Shown: positions 17,449 to 26,010, numbered from the stretch's first letter. The stretch: 64,000 bases of DNA from JAMOAW01 sp039908535 (GCA_039908535.1 JAMOAW010000016.1:21286-85285), one strand, 5' to 3'. Notes: generated by a model from the letters alone, not told the origin. Numbers and translations are program-made.

Positions 17449-17904
17449 TTAAAAAAGGGCCAACTCACGTTTAAAGATGGCTTTATGGATATCCCCTAAA
17501 CTAATGATCCCAACCAGTTTATTTTCAGCATCCACCACAGGCACCCGTCGAAATTGCCGGAGGGCCATTTGGGCGGCGGCTTTCATGATCGGATCGTCAG
17601 CGGTAACCGTGTAAACACGACCCGTCATCATTTGCCCAACTGTTTTGGAAAGTACCTCCCGGTAGGATTTCTCCATCGACTCAAAATCGCGACTGCGAAT
17701 CGGGTCTTCAAGATATTCCGAGTAGGTGGGCAACAAAGCATTCAGGATATCTTTCTCAGAAATAACCCCAATGAGATGATTGCTCCCGTCTACAACCGGT
17801 AGACCGCTAATTTTGTTGGTACAAATAACAGTTGCCACCGATTGGATCGTATCGTCGGCACTCGCCGTGCGAACGTCTTTGATCATCACATCTTTGACAA
17901 GCAT
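17449..17904 (-). CDS. Two-CBS-domain protein
   Basis: Stand-alone protein with two CBS domains, 151 residues. The first is about 1-60 (VKDVMIKDVRTASADDTI, NKISGLPVVDGSNHLIGVISEKDIL) and the second about 88-148 (VGQMMTGRVYTVTADDPI, FRRVPVVDAENKLVGIISLGDI). Such pairs bind adenine nucleotides and act as energy or ligand sensors, but the partner is unknown. It is transcribed alone, with its own hairpin terminator downstream. Confidence 0.92.
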   Translation of the reverse strand: MLVKDVMIKDVRTASADDTIQSVATVICTNKISGLPVVDGSNHLIGVISEKDILNALLPTYSEYLEDPIRSRDFESMEKSYREVLSKTVGQMMTGRVYTVTADDPIMKAAAQMALRQFRRVPVVDAENKLVGIISLGDIHKAIFKRELALF

Positions 17905-18052
17905 TGGATTTTGTCCCTTTCGTTAGAGAGTAAACTCGGACGTTTCACAACGACCGCGCTTGTATCTTTTATCATTTTCCGAATTTTAATTCTAATTCTA
18001 AAGTTTGACTTTGCAATTCAATGATACATCATATGGGGTTGATGCCTGCATT

Positions 18053-18502
18053 TCAAGGGATGCAGAACCCCTGCATCAGCCAAGCATCTTCCACCCCCTT
18101 TTTCCCGACAAAATAGTCATGTCGTCTATGTATCGGAAAAAATCCCATAGATTCATATAACTTTATAGCCGGTTGATTCGAAACCCCAACCTCCAAAAGC
18201 AACACCAAATCGGGGGTTTGCTTCACCATTTCCATCCATTCCGTCAACAGTTTCCGTGCCCAACTTTGACGCCGAAACTCTGGTAAAATGCCCACATTTA
18301 AAAGATGCCAGGCATCTGGAAATTGCCGTGCAACAAGAAACCCAATCACCCTTTCGGGTAGTTGGACAACAACTCGGAAAAAAGAGTTCAAAAATAATTC
18401 TTCCAAAAACATCCCCTGACTCCATGGATAAGAGGCAATCTCCGCCTCCAGTTGGACCACCTGGGAAAGATACCGCTTTTGCATAGGTTCTGTTCGGAAC
18501 AT
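18053..18502 (-). CDS. rimI: RimI-type GNAT N-acetyltransferase
   Basis: Ribosomal-protein-S18-alanine N-acetyltransferase-like GNAT protein, 149 residues. It shows AEIASYPWSQGMFLEEL near the N terminus, LNVGILPEFRRQSWARKLL (motif A) and the C-terminal NQPAIKLYESMGF typical of RimI. Motif A normally reads R-R-x-G-x-G/A; here it is RRQSWA, so the first Gly of the pyrophosphate loop is Ser. rimI often neighbours tsaB in bacteria, and tsaB is the next gene upstream on this strand, which supports the call. Confidence 0.85.
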   Translation of the reverse strand: MFRTEPMQKRYLSQVVQLEAEIASYPWSQGMFLEELFLNSFFRVVVQLPERVIGFLVARQFPDAWHLLNVGILPEFRRQSWARKLLTEWMEMVKQTPDLVLLLEVGVSNQPAIKLYESMGFFPIHRRHDYFVGKKGVEDAWLMQGFCIP

Positions 18503-18520
18503 ATTTTCTATAATTTCCGT

Positions 18521-18604
18521 CTAAAATTAAAATCAAAACCCTGGAAGATTGGAGGCGATTCTCCACCCCCCAAAAATCTTGAATATGATTTTTTATACCG
18601 ATAA
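18521..18604 (-). repeat. Degenerate family A fragment
   Basis: AAAATTAAAATCAAAACCCTGG, a damaged GGCGATTCTCCACCCCCCAA hairpin and AATCTTGA followed by a weak CCGATAAT end. It looks like an old copy. Confidence 0.6.
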
Positions 18605-18864
18605 TGCGTCCAAATGCCTTGGTGACGATACAGACAGTTTTTTAAGATGGCAAGAATTTATCTAAAAATTTTCCAATAATCGCACAAAAAGGTTGACAGC
18701 GTAAGCATCAGCTTTTCAACGAATACAAACAAAACCAAAATCGGTCATAAAAAAAATCCTGTAGTCAAATAGGGGCTTCGGAAGGCCCCACTATCATGCG
18801 GAATCTATCTTGCTCATTGAGGAAAACTGCTTGTAGCAGCAGCAAACAAGATTAAAAAAATGCA
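18605..18864. other. Gene-free stretch with a GC hairpin
   Basis: No gene is seen. A hairpin GGGGCTTCGGAAGGCCCC (18772-18789) is present; on the minus strand it is followed about 15 bases later by an eight-T run. A perfect TTGACA at 18693 has no good -10 partner. It could be a small RNA end or a decayed element. Confidence 0.35.
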
Positions 18865-19023
18865 CCTGATGCCCTGCGGGCAAAAAATTAAAATCAAAGA
18901 CAAAACCTTGGGGAATGAATCCCCCAAACCCCCTCTTCTTTTTTAAGTATTATAAAGGAAAGGGTGGGAGGATTGGGGGCTGTTCTCCGCCCCAAAGATC
19001 TTGATTTCTATTTTTTCGATACA
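18865..19023 (-). repeat. Family A repeat, full copy
   Basis: Slightly diverged copy (hairpin 1 reads GGGGGCTGTTCTCCGCCCC) whose left end abuts the tsaB stop codon. Minus strand, like both flanking genes. Confidence 0.92.
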
Positions 19024-19743
19024 TTAAAATATCTTTCTTTGCGCATCACTGGGACGTAAATAGAGAGGTTCCAGATGATCCAGAGAAGATGGACCCTGCT
19101 GACGCCAAAGATCATAACCATAGAGGGCAAGAGAGACTGGATCCATTTGCCAAACAATTTCAGGGGCAATGAGAAACCTATCACCAAGCACTGCAAGCAA
19201 AGCCCCCTGATTAGCGGCCAAGCCACTCCCCAAAAACAGAGGGGAAAAAGCCGGGTCACGCGCTTGGTAGGCAAAAAGTCTCTCTATAAATCCTTGCATA
19301 CTGCACAATGTCGGTTCCAATAGGGGTTGGAGCAGACCTGTTGCAGAAACTTGATAGATAGCCACAAAAAGATCGCCCCGCTGGGCATCGGTGGTTACGG
19401 CGACAAGGGGTCGAAGGGGAGCCCCCCATTTTCTAGCTCCCACCGCTAGGGCGGTCAAGGTATCAACTCCAACCAAAGGCCGCCCATGGGCCAGACAAAT
19501 CCCCTTGGCCAATCCCAAAGTCACCCGCAAACCTACAAAAGAGCCTGGTCCCAAAGTGACAACGATTAAATCGAGATCTTTAGGAGTACAATGACTCGTT
19601 GCAAAAAGTTGCTTCAAGGCGTTGGAAAGATGAACAATGTGGCCTTGATAACTTTGAAAATGGGTTTGAAATACCACCTCGCCATCCGTTAAAAAGGCGA
19701 GAGAACCGGTGGTGGAACTGCTGTCCATGGCGAGAATGTTCAT
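19024..19743 (-). CDS. tsaB: tRNA threonylcarbamoyladenosine biosynthesis protein TsaB
   Basis: Essential scaffold protein of the TsaBDE complex that makes t6A37 in ANN-decoding tRNAs, about 239 residues. It shows NILAMDSSSTTGSLAF at the start, LIVVTLGPGSFVGLRVTLGLAKG in the middle and GVDTLTALA, all standard for TsaB. The ATG at 19743 is preferred to a TTG at 19758, because NILAMDSS is normally at the N terminus. Upstream of rimI in the usual order, but separated from it here by about 520 bases holding two repeat copies. Confidence 0.93.
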   Translation of the reverse strand: MNILAMDSSSTTGSLAFLTDGEVVFQTHFQSYQGHIVHLSNALKQLFATSHCTPKDLDLIVVTLGPGSFVGLRVTLGLAKGICLAHGRPLVGVDTLTALAVGARKWGAPLRPLVAVTTDAQRGDLFVAIYQVSATGLLQPLLEPTLCSMQGFIERLFAYQARDPAFSPLFLGSGLAANQGALLAVLGDRFLIAPEIVWQMDPVSLALYGYDLWRQQGPSSLDHLEPLYLRPSDAQRKIF

Positions 19744-19780
19744 AGGGTTTTTTACCAATTCATATCTTTTTTAATCTTTA

Positions 19781-19887
19781 GAACATGATGCCCTGCGGGC
19801 AAAAAATTAAAATCAAAGACAAAACCTTGGGGAATGGGGGGCGGTTCTCCGCCCCCCAAGGTCTTGATTTTTATTTTTCCGATACAT
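19781..19887 (-). repeat. Family A repeat, short form lacking hairpins 2 and 3
   Basis: Minus-strand copy in which the right end (GCCCTGCGGGC) is joined almost directly to hairpin 1. It lies upstream of tsaB. Confidence 0.85.
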
Positions 19888-19942
19888 TAAAATTAAAAGA
19901 AAAAAGGGGGCTGAGGGATAGCCCCCAGGGTTTTGTCTTTAC
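19888..19942 (+). repeat. Family A/B right-half fragment
   Basis: AAAAAAGGGGGCTGAGGG, then a GGGATAGCCCCCAGGG hairpin and TTTTGTCTTTAC. It is joined head-to-head to the short minus copy, in the gap between divergent genes. Confidence 0.7.
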
Positions 19943-20036
19943 TTTTCGCACAAGCACTATAATAGGTTTCACCATGCGTTGTCCACACTTTCAAACGATA
20001 CTGGTAACGGCTCATCCAAACTGATATTCTTACCAT

Positions 20037-21056
20037 ATGAGCGAGATAACCCAACCGCATGACCGTTTATTCAAGGCCCTTATGTCCTATCCTGAGACGG
20101 CAGCGGCCTTTTTGCGGGAATACCTACCCTCAGAGGTGACCCAAATATTGGCACCTGACCCTCCTCTATTTGTGGAAGGCAATTTTATTGAGGAGCGGTT
20201 GCGTCCCTATTTTTCGGATCGCTTATTCCAGGCCAAAACAATCAGTGGCAAAATTTTATTTTTCTATGTCCTAATTGAACATAAAAGTTATCTGGATAAA
20301 AAGGTAGGCTGGCAGATTTTCCGAGGCATATCTGCCTTTATAGAGCAAAAAACTCGAGAAGATGAACAATGGACAAAATTACCAGCCATTGTTCCCATGC
20401 TTTTATACCATGGGGAACAAGAGTGGCATTTTTCAAATGAATTTTTGGCCTTGGTCGATACAGAGGAAACCTTACGTCCATGGTTATTAAACTTTTGCTT
20501 TCCGGTGATAGACTTAGGACCAATTCCCAACAAACAACTATCCAAACATGCCCGTCTGCGGGCCGGTTTGATGGCGTTAAAATACGGGACGCGGGATCCT
20601 CAAACACAAATGGAAGCCTTAGAAGAGATCATCGCTGTCCTTGAAGAGGTGCCAGAACTTTTGCTTTCGGTACTTTTATATTTATTGACCACATTCCCAT
20701 ATTTGGATGAAAAACAGGTGCGACTCGTCGTACGTCGCATCAACCCCAAGGAGGAAACGAAGATGATGTCCCAATTTGCTCAAGAGATATTAAACAAAAA
20801 CAAACCAGAGTGGATCATGAAAGGACGACAAGAAGGACGACAGGAAGGACGGCAAGAAGGACGGCAAGAAGAGGCCGCCAAAATTCTCCTACGCCTATTA
20901 ACCCGCCGTTTTGGTACCTTGCCTGCCCATCTCCAAGAGAAGGTCAATGGAGCAAATACAGAGACCCTCGAACTTTGGAGTGACTTGGTCTTGGATTCCC
21001 ATTCTCTTGAAGAGGTGTTCGGCGTAAATATCTCACCTAATGAATTGATGTATTGA
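20037..21056 (+). CDS. Rpn/YhgA-like PD-(D/E)XK nuclease-family protein
   Basis: Member of the Rpn (recombination-promoting nuclease, formerly 'transposase_31') family, 339 residues. It begins PHDRLFKALMSYPETAAAFLREYLP, has FYVLIEHKSYLDKKVGWQIFRG holding the E-x-K of the PD-(D/E)XK core, and MLLYHGEQEW. A short QEGR-type tandem repeat (GRQEGRQEGRQEGRQEE) near residue 265, encoded by four imperfect 12-base DNA repeats, precedes a C-terminal helical region, as in many family members. No clear ribosome site precedes the ATG. Rpn proteins in E. coli raise RecA-independent recombination. It may be a mobile orphan. Confidence 0.9.
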   Translation: MSEITQPHDRLFKALMSYPETAAAFLREYLPSEVTQILAPDPPLFVEGNFIEERLRPYFSDRLFQAKTISGKILFFYVLIEHKSYLDKKVGWQIFRGISAFIEQKTREDEQWTKLPAIVPMLLYHGEQEWHFSNEFLALVDTEETLRPWLLNFCFPVIDLGPIPNKQLSKHARLRAGLMALKYGTRDPQTQMEALEEIIAVLEEVPELLLSVLLYLLTTFPYLDEKQVRLVVRRINPKEETKMMSQFAQEILNKNKPEWIMKGRQEGRQEGRQEGRQEEAAKILLRLLTRRFGTLPAHLQEKVNGANTETLELWSDLVLDSHSLEEVFGVNISPNELMY

Positions 21057-21119
21057 GATATTTAACAATAATGCATCCATAGAGATTGAGTTGTTTTTAC
21101 GTGTCATAAAACCAAACCC

Positions 21120-21135
21120 TGGGAATCTTTTCCCA
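21120..21135. terminator. Short hairpin between convergent genes
   Basis: TGGGAA/TTCCCA with a four-base loop, followed by AAAACTTTTAC, between the nuclease and helicase 3' ends. It may be a weak terminator or a relic of repeat hairpin 3. Confidence 0.4.
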
Positions 21136-21147
21136 AAACTTTTACAT

Positions 21148-23082
21148 TTAAGCCTGAAAAAATCTTTTGACCACCTCACACTCTCTGGTCAAAGGAGCAG
21201 GAGGCAATTCGGCTAAAATTCTGCTGCCATAACGTTTCGTAAACAAACGAATGTCCAATATCGCCAATACCCCACGATCTTCACTGCGACGCAACAAGCG
21301 GCCAACACCCTGTTTTAAAGAAAGAATCGCTTTTGGTAAAGAAAAATCCATAAAATCATTTCCCCCCAAAGAAACAATGTGTTGACTGCGGGCTTTGGTC
21401 AGGGGCTCATCGGGAACATCAAAAGGAATACGATCAATAATCACCAAAGAAAGCGACTCCCCAGGAATATCCACCCCTTCCCAAAAGCTGCGCACCGCCA
21501 TCAACACCGAGGCGGTCTCGCGACGGAAGATCTCCAACAACGCCTTTTTGGGCCGCTCTCCTTGCACCAACAATGGAAAGGGTAACTCATCCCGAATGGC
21601 TTGGTAAACCATCTCCATCTTCTGCAAACTGGTAAACAAACAGAGGGCACGACCAGAGCTGGCATGTAACAGTTGCACAATCTCCTGAACAAGAAGGGTC
21701 TCAAAAGAAGGCTCTCTGGGATCGGGAAAAGAACGAGGCACATAAAGAAGTGCTCGTTGAGTAAAATCAAAAGGAGAGTCCAAACGGTCCCGATAGGCGG
21801 TGTTGGGGGGTACCCCCATTTGCCGCTCAAAAAAATCAAAGGCATCATACCCTTTGCTGGTCGCCAATGTCGCAGAGGTAAAAATGGCCGTACTCAAGCG
21901 CGGATAAAGAGCCTCACGCAACGTTGGACCGGTATCCAGTGGCGAGGCCTTTAAAAAAATATTCCGGTTGCGGGTTTCATACCAATAGACCCGCGCTGGA
22001 TCATTCAAGGCCTGGATTTGTTCGGTATCGACCAACATCACTTCGGCACGCCGCCCCAACGCGGCCAAACCACTGCTGCGGGTTCGATGCGGGTCCAACT
22101 GATGAATCAACCGCTTTAAAGCCTTGATCACCTCAGTCAAAGCCCGTCCAGGGAGAGCGCGCAGATCCTCGGCTTGCAAGGATTGACTGACATTTTCCCC
22201 TGGAAAGGCTTGGCGCAACCCGGTGGCTGCGCTCTCCAAGGCAGAAAATGCCCCCATCAAAGCGATATCATCGGCCCCGACGGTTTGAAACTCCGCCCGA
22301 CCATCCTGGGCCAATTCCCGCAGTTGATAGGTGCTGATTTCCAAACCAAAATGAGCGGTGACCACATCGGGTATCTGATGAGCCTCATCGAAGACCACAA
22401 TTTGATGTTTCGGGAGAATCTCGCCAAAGCCCCCCTCTTTGACCGCCAAATCGGCGAAAAAAAGGTGATGATTGACGATCACCAAGTTGGCATGTTTGGC
22501 CTTTTCGCGCATGGCGAACAAAAAACAGGCATCATAGTCGGGACATTTACGTCCCAGACACCGTTCCCCCCCGGCATTGAGATCGCGCCAAAAATTGAGC
22601 TGTTCAGGGAGATTTGAAAGTTCATCCCGGTCCCCCGTCTGGGTCTTGCGTGACCAGGAGAGCACCTCTTGGAACCAATTTTCCTCCTCCTTGTCCGCCA
22701 AAAGTGGGGCGACCTGAAACGCCCGCAGTCGGTAAAGACAGAGATAATTATTACGTCCCTTTAGGGTAACGGCAACCAAAGGCCGATTTAAAACCCGACG
22801 CAACAAAGGCAGATCGGTTTCGGTGATTTGGTCTTGCAGAGCCTTGGTGGCGGTGGAGACCGTCAGCTGTTGACAAAATGAAAGCAAAGGCAATAAATAT
22901 GCAAGCGTTTTTCCGGTTCCAGTACCTGCTTCCACCAACAAATGGCACCCCTGACTAGCCGCTTGGGTGACTAAAAATGCCATGCGGTTTTGCACATGAC
23001 GCGGCTCATAATAAGGTAAATTTTGCGCCAAACGGCTTTCTGGTCCAAAAAGCCTGTGAATAAAATCGTTGAGATTCTCCAT
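21148..23082 (-). CDS. DinG/YoaA-type iron-sulfur DNA helicase
   Basis: XPD-like superfamily 2 helicase of 644 residues, YoaA/DinG branch. It has Walker A EAGTGTGKT (residues 51-59), an iron-sulfur cluster region with CLGRKCPDYDACFLF Cys spacing followed by NLVIVNHHLFFADL, the DEAH box VVFDEAHQIPD, then SATLATSKG, SFWEGVDIPGESL and the motif VI QGVGRLLRR. It likely unwinds 5'-3' and acts at stalled forks, R-loops or G-quadruplexes. Length matches YoaA. It is transcribed alone on the minus strand, divergent from queD. Confidence 0.93.
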   Translation of the reverse strand: MENLNDFIHRLFGPESRLAQNLPYYEPRHVQNRMAFLVTQAASQGCHLLVEAGTGTGKTLAYLLPLLSFCQQLTVSTATKALQDQITETDLPLLRRVLNRPLVAVTLKGRNNYLCLYRLRAFQVAPLLADKEEENWFQEVLSWSRKTQTGDRDELSNLPEQLNFWRDLNAGGERCLGRKCPDYDACFLFAMREKAKHANLVIVNHHLFFADLAVKEGGFGEILPKHQIVVFDEAHQIPDVVTAHFGLEISTYQLRELAQDGRAEFQTVGADDIALMGAFSALESAATGLRQAFPGENVSQSLQAEDLRALPGRALTEVIKALKRLIHQLDPHRTRSSGLAALGRRAEVMLVDTEQIQALNDPARVYWYETRNRNIFLKASPLDTGPTLREALYPRLSTAIFTSATLATSKGYDAFDFFERQMGVPPNTAYRDRLDSPFDFTQRALLYVPRSFPDPREPSFETLLVQEIVQLLHASSGRALCLFTSLQKMEMVYQAIRDELPFPLLVQGERPKKALLEIFRRETASVLMAVRSFWEGVDIPGESLSLVIIDRIPFDVPDEPLTKARSQHIVSLGGNDFMDFSLPKAILSLKQGVGRLLRRSEDRGVLAILDIRLFTKRYGSRILAELPPAPLTRECEVVKRFFQA

Positions 23083-23132
23083 GAGGCAGTATATTCTCTT
23101 TCCAAAATATGGTAACTGAGCATGAATGTTTC

Positions 23133-23293
23133 ATGTCTCGGAAAAATAAAAATCAAGACCTTGGGGGCCCAGAACCGCCCCCCAATTCCCCCCACCCTTT
23201 TCTTTTAATACTTAAAAAAAAGAGGGGGGCTGGGGGATTCATCCCCCAGGGTTTGGCTTTTAATTTTATGTTTGCCCGCAGGGCATCATGTTC
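23133..23293 (+). repeat. Family A repeat, full copy
   Basis: Left end reads ATGTCTCGGAAAAATAA. All four hairpins are present; hairpin 1 is damaged on the left arm. An ATGTTTC precedes it and ATGTTC ends it. Lies between the divergent helicase and queD genes. Confidence 0.93.
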
Positions 23294-23332
23294 GTATCAT
23301 TTAATTAAATATGTGGAAAGAAAAAAATAAAA

Positions 23333-23749
23333 ATTTCGCGCACATTTCGCTTTGAGGCCTCCCACCGCCTTCCTTATCATGATGGCAAATGCCAACGTTT
23401 GCACGGTCATTCGTATCGTCTTGAGCTGGTTTTTAGCGGTTCTCCTCACCCCCCCCAAGTGACACAACCTGGATCTGGGTTTGTGGTAGATTTTGGCGTG
23501 TTACATCGTTTGGTTCAGGAGGAGTTGATTCACCCCTACTTAGATCATCACCACCTCAACGACGCCATACCTGAATTGCCTTATCATTCAGTGGAATATT
23601 TGGCGGCTTGGATTGCAAAATGGTGTTTAATGTATTTAGAAGGGAGGCCCGAACTGGCTGGAGCACAGTTATTGCGGGTACGCTTATGGGAATCGGACCG
23701 TTCTTGGGCCGAAGCCGATCGAGAAGATCCCGCCCGCATGGGCATATAG
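23333..23749 (+). CDS. queD: 6-carboxy-5,6,7,8-tetrahydropterin synthase QueD, 5' end unclear
   Basis: Zinc enzyme of queuosine/7-deazaguanine synthesis that makes 6-carboxytetrahydropterin. The protein shows FRFEASHRLPYHDGKCQRLH then GHSY, giving the His ligands and the C-x-x-x-H-G-H active-site Cys, and ends ESDRSWAEADRED. The conserved N terminus is in a frame with no ATG, GTG or TTG before TTG 23399, which lies inside the active site. An ATG at 23311 with GGAAAG nearby is one base out of frame across a run of seven A (23321-23327). Either ATT 23333 is the start, or slippage or a one-base sequence error joins ATG 23311 to this frame. It is directly upstream of queE. Confidence 0.8.
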   Translation: MSRTFRFEASHRLPYHDGKCQRLHGHSYRLELVFSGSPHPPQVTQPGSGFVVDFGVLHRLVQEELIHPYLDHHHLNDAIPELPYHSVEYLAAWIAKWCLMYLEGRPELAGAQLLRVRLWESDRSWAEADREDPARMGI

Positions 23750-23770
23750 AAAATCTCTTTCTTTCATTGA

Positions 23771-24421
23771 ATGGATACCGATTCATTGCCCCACACCCAA
23801 GATCGATTTCCCATTTGTCACATATTTGCTTCTATCCAAGGAGAAGGATATTGGGTGGGCCGTCCCATGGCTTTTGTACGGGTCTGGGGTTGTCCTCTCT
23901 CCTGCGCTTGGTGCGATGAACCCTTACACAGGGATCCACAAGCGGTTCAATATCTGACGGCCCAAGAAATTCTCACTCACGTGCAACGAGTGGCCCCTGG
24001 CATTCCCAATCTGTTGCTCACGGGCGGCGAGCCATTGGCTGTGGCTGGTTTGCAACACTTGGTAGCGTGTTTTAAACAGGCCGGATATTGGTTAGCCATG
24101 GAGAGCAGCGGCATTGGTGGGGAGGTGCCTCAAGGTTTAGACTGGCTGACCCTCTCCCCCAAACCCCACCACCCTCCCCCCGCATCCATCCTGGCACAAG
24201 CGCAGGAGATTAAATTTATTGTCGATGCCCATCCCTCCCCAACCTTTCAAGCGATCATCAACCAACAAGCCCAACACCATCCCCATGTTTGGGTGCAACC
24301 CAAAGCGCGCGGTTCGGAAATAGATCCGCACGCCGTCGCCCGCTGCGTGGAGATGGTTTTGGCAGGAGCAGGAAAGTTACGACTCTCCCTTCAGGTACAT
24401 AAATGGATCAAAATCGCCTAA
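23771..24421 (+). CDS. queE: 7-carboxy-7-deazaguanine synthase QueE (radical SAM)
   Basis: Radical SAM enzyme that converts the QueD product to 7-carboxy-7-deazaguanine, 216 residues. It has HIFASIQGEGYWVGRPMAFVR then GCPLSCAWCD, the CX3CX2C cluster motif, and LLLTGGEPLAV. These are standard for QueE. It follows queD by 21 bases and overlaps the thiE-like gene by 19 bases. queC is not in the window. Confidence 0.93.
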   Translation: MDTDSLPHTQDRFPICHIFASIQGEGYWVGRPMAFVRVWGCPLSCAWCDEPLHRDPQAVQYLTAQEILTHVQRVAPGIPNLLLTGGEPLAVAGLQHLVACFKQAGYWLAMESSGIGGEVPQGLDWLTLSPKPHHPPPASILAQAQEIKFIVDAHPSPTFQAIINQQAQHHPHVWVQPKARGSEIDPHAVARCVEMVLAGAGKLRLSLQVHKWIKIA

Positions 24422-25035
24422 CCCTTCCCCGTTTCATGCTGATCACCGACCGCCACGTGTGTCCAAATCTGGAAGATGGGGTGGCTGCTGGCGTGGCTGG
24501 TGGAGCGGATCATGTTTTATTGCGGGAGAAAGATCTCTCTACAGCCGAACTCCTGGTTCTGGCCCAACGGATTCATCCGCGGATACAACAAGAGGGAGGT
24601 CGGTTGTTGATCCATACCAACCTTACCGTAGCCTGGGCGGTAGGGGCGATCGGCGTACATCTACCGAGTGTTGGTGGGCCATCGACGTGGGAGGTCAGAA
24701 AAAAAATGGGACCAGAGTTGCTCTTGGGCCGATCTTGTCATACCGTGGAACAAGCGCAACAAGCTTTGACAGAAGGGGCCGATTATGTAACCATCTCCCC
24801 CGTTTTTCCAACCCGTTCCCACCTGGAGAGTGTCGCACTCGGCCTGGATCGTTTTGCCTGGATGTGTCAACACATTCCGGGAACTGTTTTGGGTTTAGGT
24901 GGCATTCAAGCCGATAATGCCGCCTCTGTTTTGGCTGCTGGAGCCAAAGGTGTGGCCTGTATCCGCGGGGTGCTGGATGCCCAAGATCCAAAGTCTGCCG
25001 CCAAAAAAATGGTTTCTGCTTTTGGAAAAAAGTGA
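24403..25035 (+). CDS. Thiamine phosphate synthase / TenI family protein
   Basis: TIM-barrel protein of the ThiE/TenI family, about 210 residues. It shows LITDRHVCPN at the start, HVLLREKDLS (phosphate and Mg site region), GAIGVHLPSVG, LLGRSCHTVEQAQQA, ADYVTISPVFPTRSH and GLGGIQADNAAS. The GVHLP version at the position where true ThiE usually has GVHLGQxD leans towards a TenI-like thiazole tautomerase or a divergent ThiE. It overlaps queE, so it is translated from the same message. Confidence 0.85.
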   Translation: MDQNRLTLPRFMLITDRHVCPNLEDGVAAGVAGGADHVLLREKDLSTAELLVLAQRIHPRIQQEGGRLLIHTNLTVAWAVGAIGVHLPSVGGPSTWEVRKKMGPELLLGRSCHTVEQAQQALTEGADYVTISPVFPTRSHLESVALGLDRFAWMCQHIPGTVLGLGGIQADNAASVLAAGAKGVACIRGVLDAQDPKSAAKKMVSAFGKK

Positions 25036-25123
25036 AAAATCATTTTTATTGAGCGAAAAATCTGTTAAGTTAATCTCTTAAAGGTTCGGTTTGACAATAA
25101 ACAAACCAGGAGAAAACAATATT

Positions 25124-25441
25124 ATGGCCTCCAATTTACACTATTCTTTGGATGAAGCAAACCAAACCGCGACGTTGACACTCTTGGGGGAGATCACCAT
25201 TCAACACGCCACAGAACTCCACTCTCTGCTTGTCCAGGCGGTCCAACAGGTGAACCATTTGGAGATTAATTTAAAAAATTTATCTAAAGCAGATCTTTCT
25301 ACCGTGCAGTTGCTCTGTTCAACCTATCGGCAAATGAAAGGCAATGGAAAAAATTTTTTGTTTGCAAAGGATGTATCCGATGCTTTTCTGAAGCTGATAG
25401 AGGCTACTGGGTATAAAGGGTGTTTGGAGGGAATTTTATAA
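25124..25441 (+). CDS. STAS-domain protein upstream of cheY
   Basis: Small STAS (anti-sigma antagonist-like) protein, 105 residues, with TATLTLLGEITIQHATELHSLL and the helix-capping loop ADLSTVQLLCSTYR where related proteins are phosphorylated on Ser/Thr. The ATG at 25124 has AGGAG upstream. It is the first gene of a cluster continuing with cheY, cheA, cheB and cheR, though a repeat separates it from cheY. Similar STAS proteins precede cheY in other chemotaxis-like clusters. Its binding partner is unknown. Confidence 0.82.
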   Translation: MASNLHYSLDEANQTATLTLLGEITIQHATELHSLLVQAVQQVNHLEINLKNLSKADLSTVQLLCSTYRQMKGNGKNFLFAKDVSDAFLKLIEATGYKGCLEGIL

Positions 25442-25450
25442 AATTGTTCT

Positions 25451-25606
25451 ATGTATCGGAAAAACAAAAATCAAGACCTTGGGGGGCGGAGAACCGCCCC
25501 CAATCCCCCACCCTTTTCTTTTAATACTTAAAAAAAAGAGGGGGTCTGGGGGATTCATCCCCCAGGGTTTTGATTTTGACTTTTTTGCCCGTAGGGCATT
25601 ATGTTC
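25451..25606 (+). repeat. Family A repeat, full copy
   Basis: One of the least damaged copies: ATGTATCGGAAAAACAA at the left, all four hairpins, and GCCCGTAGGGCATTATGTTC at the right. It lies between the STAS gene and cheY, oriented with them. Confidence 0.96.
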
Positions 25607-25629
25607 AAAAAATAAGGAGAATAAAATCG

Positions 25630-25995
25630 ATGGGTAAAAAAATTATGACGGTAGATGACTCTTCTAGTGTTCGTCAGATGGTCGGTTTAACCCTCAAAGG
25701 GGCGGGCTATGACGTGACCGAAGGGGTAGATGGTCAAGACGCTCTCAATAAATTAAAAGCCACCCAAGTGGACATGGTGATTACCGATCTCAACATGCCC
25801 AACATGGACGGCATTACCCTCATTAAAAATTTACGCGCCCTGCCCCAATATAAATTTACCCCGATCGTTATGTTAACGACCGAATCGCAAGCTGGACGCA
25901 AACAAGAAGGTAAAGATGCGGGTGCCACCGGATGGATCGTCAAACCCTTTAAACCAGATCAATTGCTTGGCGTAATCGCGAAAGTTCTTGGATAA
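25630..25995 (+). CDS. cheY: Chemotaxis response regulator CheY
   Basis: Single receiver domain of 121 residues. It holds acidic pair D9-D10, phospho-acceptor D53 (ITDLNMPNMDG), Thr83/84 (LTTES) and Lys105 (VKPFKP), all consistent with an active CheY. The ATG at 25630 has AGGAG in front and excludes residues read from the repeat upstream. It is 15 bases ahead of cheA, so the two are probably co-translated. Confidence 0.95.
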   Translation: MGKKIMTVDDSSSVRQMVGLTLKGAGYDVTEGVDGQDALNKLKATQVDMVITDLNMPNMDGITLIKNLRALPQYKFTPIVMLTTESQAGRKQEGKDAGATGWIVKPFKPDQLLGVIAKVLG

Positions 25996-26010
25996 CAGTG
26001 AAAGGTAGGG

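Noticed and set aside
19785..20024. Several frames inside repeats that encode Pro/Phe/Arg-rich peptides (for example with MYRKNKNQDLGGRR)
   Set aside because: They recur wherever a repeat copy occurs (also near 23109, 30410, 43110, 53434) and are just the repeat read through; no ribosome site or family match.
20037..21056. The Rpn-family gene as the transposase that mobilises the repeats
   Set aside because: Rpn nucleases promote recombination but are not known to move hairpin repeats; the gene is not flanked by two repeat ends in a transposon-like arrangement.
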